In this document: piece after piece, positions 6,026 through 8,158 of the stretch
Numbering within the stretch: the stretch's first letter is position 1
Layout: each line of letters starts with the position of its first letter
Source of the DNA: Holophagaceae bacterium UBA1801
GTDB lineage: Bacteria > Acidobacteriota > Holophagae > Holophagales > Holophagaceae
DNA: 8,158 nucleotides
Direction: 5' to 3'
NCBI GenBank assembly: GCA_002319925.1
Contig: DCFP01000051.1
Coordinates: 1 to 8,158 of the forward strand
Position numbers and translations under genes: made by a program
Notes under the pieces: generated by a model
Database searches by the model: none
Told to the model about the DNA's origin: nothing
The model's input: the letters and a program-made list of their open reading frames with translations, nothing else

Positions 6026-7696
6026 ATGAGCGAGGCACCTTGCGTTCTGGGGGTGGATTTCGGGACGGATTCAGTTCGCACCGTGGTCGTGGATGTCCGG
6101 GATGGAAGGATCCTTGGAACAGCGGTGGAGTATTACTCGCGCTGGGCGAAGGGGCTCTATTGCGATCCGTTGACGAACCAGTTCCGGCAACATCCCCTCG
6201 ACTACCTCGAAAGCATGCAGGTCTCGATCCGGGGCGCACTGCGCGAAGCCGGCGGAAGTTCAGCTGCACAAGTCCGCGGCATCGCCGTGGATACTACGGG
6301 TTCCACACCGGTGCTGGCGAACGGGCAGGGCACACCCCTGGCGCTCTGTCCCGGCTTCGAGGAAAACCCCAACGCGATGTTCGTGCTTTGGAAGGACCAC
6401 ACGTCGGTAAAAGAAGCCGAGTGCATCAATCACCTCGCGCGAACATGGGGTGGCGAGGATTTCACGAAGTACGAGGGGGGAATTTATTCCTCGGAATGGT
6501 TCTGGGCCAAGGTGCTCCACGTGATCCAGGAGGATCCGGCGGTGGCCAAGGCCGCGGCCACCGTGGTCGAGCACTGCGACTGGATCCCCGCCGTACTCAC
6601 TGGACTTAAGGACCTGCAGAGGCTGAAGCGCGGGCGTTGCGCGGCCGGGCACAAGGCCATGTGGCACCCCGACTTCGGCGGCTATCCCGCGGACGCCTTC
6701 CTGGCGAAGCTGGATCCGCGGCTGGTGCCCCTGAAAGCCAGCTTCGGCACCGAGACCTGGACCTCCGACGTACCCTTCGGGCGGTTGTCGGCCGAGTGGG
6801 CTGATCGGCTTGGCCTGTCCACGGATGTGGTGGTGGCCGTGGGCGCCTTCGATGCCCACATGGGCGCGGTGGGCGGCGGCATTGGCCCCTACCAGCTTTT
6901 GAAGATCATGGGCACGAGCACCTGCGACATCGTGGTCGGCCCGCGCATGGCCAAGCCGGAGATCCTGGTGAAGGGCATCTGCGGACAGGTGGACGGTTCG
7001 GTCATCCCCGGGATGATCGGCTACGAGGCGGGCCAGTCGGCTTTCGGCGATGTCTATGCCTGGTTCCGGAAGCTGCTCGCTTGGCCCCTGGAGACCCTCC
7101 TCCCGGCCGTGGCGGCGGAGAAGGGGCTCGCCGTGAACGGGCTAGCCGAGGCGGTGATGGAACGCATCATCTCCGAGCTGGAACGGCGCGCCACTGAGCT
7201 GCCCGCCGAGGAGACCGCCCTCATCGCCCTGGACTGGATCAACGGCCGGCGCACGCCTGATGCCAACCAGCGCCTCAAGGGCGCGATTGCCGGCATCAGC
7301 CTGGGCACGGATGCGCCGCGGATCTTCCGCTGCCTGGTGGAGGCCACGGCCTTTGGTTCCCGCGCCATCGTCGAGCGCTTCCGCTCGGAAGGGATCCGCA
7401 TCGATAGCGCCATCGCCATCGGTGGCGTGGCGAGGAAGAACCAATTCGTGATGCAGACGGTGGCGGACGTGCTCGGCATGGAGGTGGCCGTAGCCCCGGG
7501 CGACCAGGCGGTGGCCCTGGGCGCCGCGATGTTCGCCGCCACCGCTGCGGGACTCCATCCCACGGTGGAAGCCGCCCAAAAGGCCATGTCCCCGGGCACC
7601 GAGAAGATCTACCGTCCGGACCCCGCCAGGACCAAACATTACGACGCGATCTATCAGGAGTATCTGCGGCTTGGCGCCTTCATGGAGAGGACCTAG
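6026..7696 (+). CDS. araB: Ribulokinase
   Basis: Cytoplasmic kinase that phosphorylates L-ribulose with ATP to L-ribulose 5-phosphate, the second step of L-arabinose breakdown. It has 556 residues, against 566 in E. coli AraB. It is an FGGY-family sugar kinase: DFGTDSVR (11-18) is the N-terminal phosphate-binding motif and DTTGSTP (89-95) follows. GAFDAHMGAVGGG contains the probable catalytic base Asp276. IGTSTCDI is represented as MGTSTCDI, and DWINGRRTPDANQRLKG begins at Asp403. The stretches NPNAMFVLWKDHT, GGIYSSEWFWAK and KGICGQVDGSV are those of AraB rather than xylulokinase or glycerol kinase. AGGGGAGAA (6012-6020) is the ribosome binding site. The gap to gguB is 111 nt with no clear promoter, so araB is probably read from the chvE promoter. 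The ATG overlaps the stop of a possible small frame (5925-6029). Confidence 0.97.
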   Translation: MSEAPCVLGVDFGTDSVRTVVVDVRDGRILGTAVEYYSRWAKGLYCDPLTNQFRQHPLDYLESMQVSIRGALREAGGSSAAQVRGIAVDTTGSTPVLANGQGTPLALCPGFEENPNAMFVLWKDHTSVKEAECINHLARTWGGEDFTKYEGGIYSSEWFWAKVLHVIQEDPAVAKAAATVVEHCDWIPAVLTGLKDLQRLKRGRCAAGHKAMWHPDFGGYPADAFLAKLDPRLVPLKASFGTETWTSDVPFGRLSAEWADRLGLSTDVVVAVGAFDAHMGAVGGGIGPYQLLKIMGTSTCDIVVGPRMAKPEILVKGICGQVDGSVIPGMIGYEAGQSAFGDVYAWFRKLLAWPLETLLPAVAAEKGLAVNGLAEAVMERIISELERRATELPAEETALIALDWINGRRTPDANQRLKGAIAGISLGTDAPRIFRCLVEATAFGSRAIVERFRSEGIRIDSAIAIGGVARKNQFVMQTVADVLGMEVAVAPGDQAVALGAAMFAATAAGLHPTVEAAQKAMSPGTEKIYRPDPARTKHYDAIYQEYLRLGAFMERT

Positions 7697-7711
7697 ATTC
7701 TCTCGTATCAA
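7683..7711 (+). promoter_or_regulatory. Possible promoter for araA
   Basis: TGGAGA (7683-7688, 4/6 to TTGACA), a 17-nt spacer and TATCAA (7706-7711, 4/6 to TATAAT) overlap the end of araB. Transcription would then start near 7718, inside the palindrome at 7716-7729, an arrangement like the lac operator. Both hexamers are weak. The operator position is the main support, and read-through from araB would also serve araA. Confidence 0.35.
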
Positions 7712-7715
7712 AAGT

Positions 7716-7729
7716 TGTGAACGCTCACA
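7716..7729. promoter_or_regulatory. Second operator copy before araA
   Basis: TGTGAACGCTCACA differs from the perfect palindrome at 1835-1848 at one base (T to C at 7724), which breaks one symmetric pair. It lies 44 nt before the araA start, in the only non-coding stretch between araB and araA. Two such copies at the heads of functionally linked genes make a shared repressor site the best explanation. The regulator is probably LacI-family. Confidence 0.7.
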
Positions 7730-7773
7730 CAAGGACCTGAATCCAAGAACCGATTGCGATGAGGAAGGCAGCG

Positions 7774-8158
7774 ATGAACGACTCCAGAAAGCCTGAAATT
7801 TGGTTCCTGACGGGGAGCCAGCACCTCTACGGCCCGGGAACCCTCCAGCAGGTGGCCCAGGATTCCACCGAGATCGCCAGGTTTCTGGACGCCTCCGGGA
7901 AGCTGCCGGCGAAGGTCGTGTGGAAGCCCACCCTCACGGGACCGGACGAGATCCTGAACGCCTGCCTGGAGGCCAATGCCACGCCTTCCTGCATCGGCGT
8001 CATCACGTGGATGCACACCTTCTCCCCGGCCAAGATGTGGATCGCCGGGCTCACGCGGCTGGACAAGCCCATGGCCCACCTGCACACCCAGTACAATCGG
8101 GACCTGCCCTGGGATCGCATCGACATGGACTTTATGAACCTGAACCAGTCGGCCCACG
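7774..8158 (+). CDS. araA: L-arabinose isomerase (3' truncated by the window end)
   Basis: Cytoplasmic enzyme that converts L-arabinose to L-ribulose, the first step of the pathway that AraB continues. Only the first 128 codons are present (about 500 in the family), so the catalytic glutamates and metal-binding histidines are outside. Recognition is still clear: EIWFLTGSQHLYGPGTLQQV (8-27), WMHTFSPAKMWIAGLTRLDK (from about 79) and DMDFMNLNQSAH at the window end match AraA N-terminal regions. The ATG at 7774 is preferred, with GAGGAAGG (7761-7768) 5 nt upstream. An in-frame ATG at 7759 would add five residues but lacks a good ribosome binding site. A second operator copy lies in front, so the gene may be transcribed both from its own promoter and from upstream. 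Confidence 0.97.
   Translation, partial: MNDSRKPEIWFLTGSQHLYGPGTLQQVAQDSTEIARFLDASGKLPAKVVWKPTLTGPDEILNACLEANATPSCIGVITWMHTFSPAKMWIAGLTRLDKPMAHLHTQYNRDLPWDRIDMDFMNLNQSAH

Noticed and set aside
7685..7704. Terminator after araB from GAGAG/CTCTC
   Set aside because: The stem is only 5 bp, has a 10-nt loop and is not followed by a T run.
7688..7738. AGGACCT direct repeat flanking the araA operator (7688-7694 and 7732-7738)
   Set aside because: Seven bases, one copy inside araB, no symmetry with the operator. Likely chance.

Overview
This window is a sugar-uptake and L-arabinose catabolism locus, with every gene on the + strand. It looks like a GC-rich Gram-negative bacterium. The periplasmic sugar-binding protein has a plain Sec-type signal peptide with no lipobox cysteine, and third codon positions are mostly G or C. 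I cannot name the species. An acidobacterial or proteobacterial host would fit, but that is a guess.

Layout. Positions 1-1784 hold the end of one carbohydrate ABC transporter operon: a 5'-truncated YtfT-type permease overlapping a complete YjfF-type permease by an ATGA junction. Positions 1785-2038 are a regulatory gap. It contains a weak hairpin, a TTGACA promoter with a perfect 14-bp palindrome lying across its spacer and -10, and a transcribed leader of about 180 nt. Positions 2039-5914 encode a second, complete transporter: a ChvE-like binding protein, a GguA/MmsA double ATPase and a GguB/MmsB permease. A 12-bp stem-loop separates the first two genes and a 10-bp stem-loop overlaps the end of the third. 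Positions 6026-7696 encode ribulokinase AraB. After a 77-nt gap with a second copy of the palindrome, the first 128 codons of L-arabinose isomerase AraA run off the end of the window.

How it works together (inference). Both transporters would bring pentoses, arabinose first among them, into the cell. YtfT/YjfF probably handle furanose forms and ChvE-GguAB pyranose monosaccharides. AraA isomerises L-arabinose to L-ribulose and AraB phosphorylates it. The epimerase gene araD, the regulator gene, and the binding protein and ATPase of the first transporter are not in the window and may lie just outside it. The near-identical palindromes before chvE and araA suggest one local repressor, probably LacI-type, that controls uptake and catabolism together.

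I see no mobile element, CRISPR array, tRNA, rRNA or obvious novel system. The most interesting material is regulatory: the paired operators, the two intercistronic RNA hairpins, and a possible 34-codon reading frame coupled to araB.
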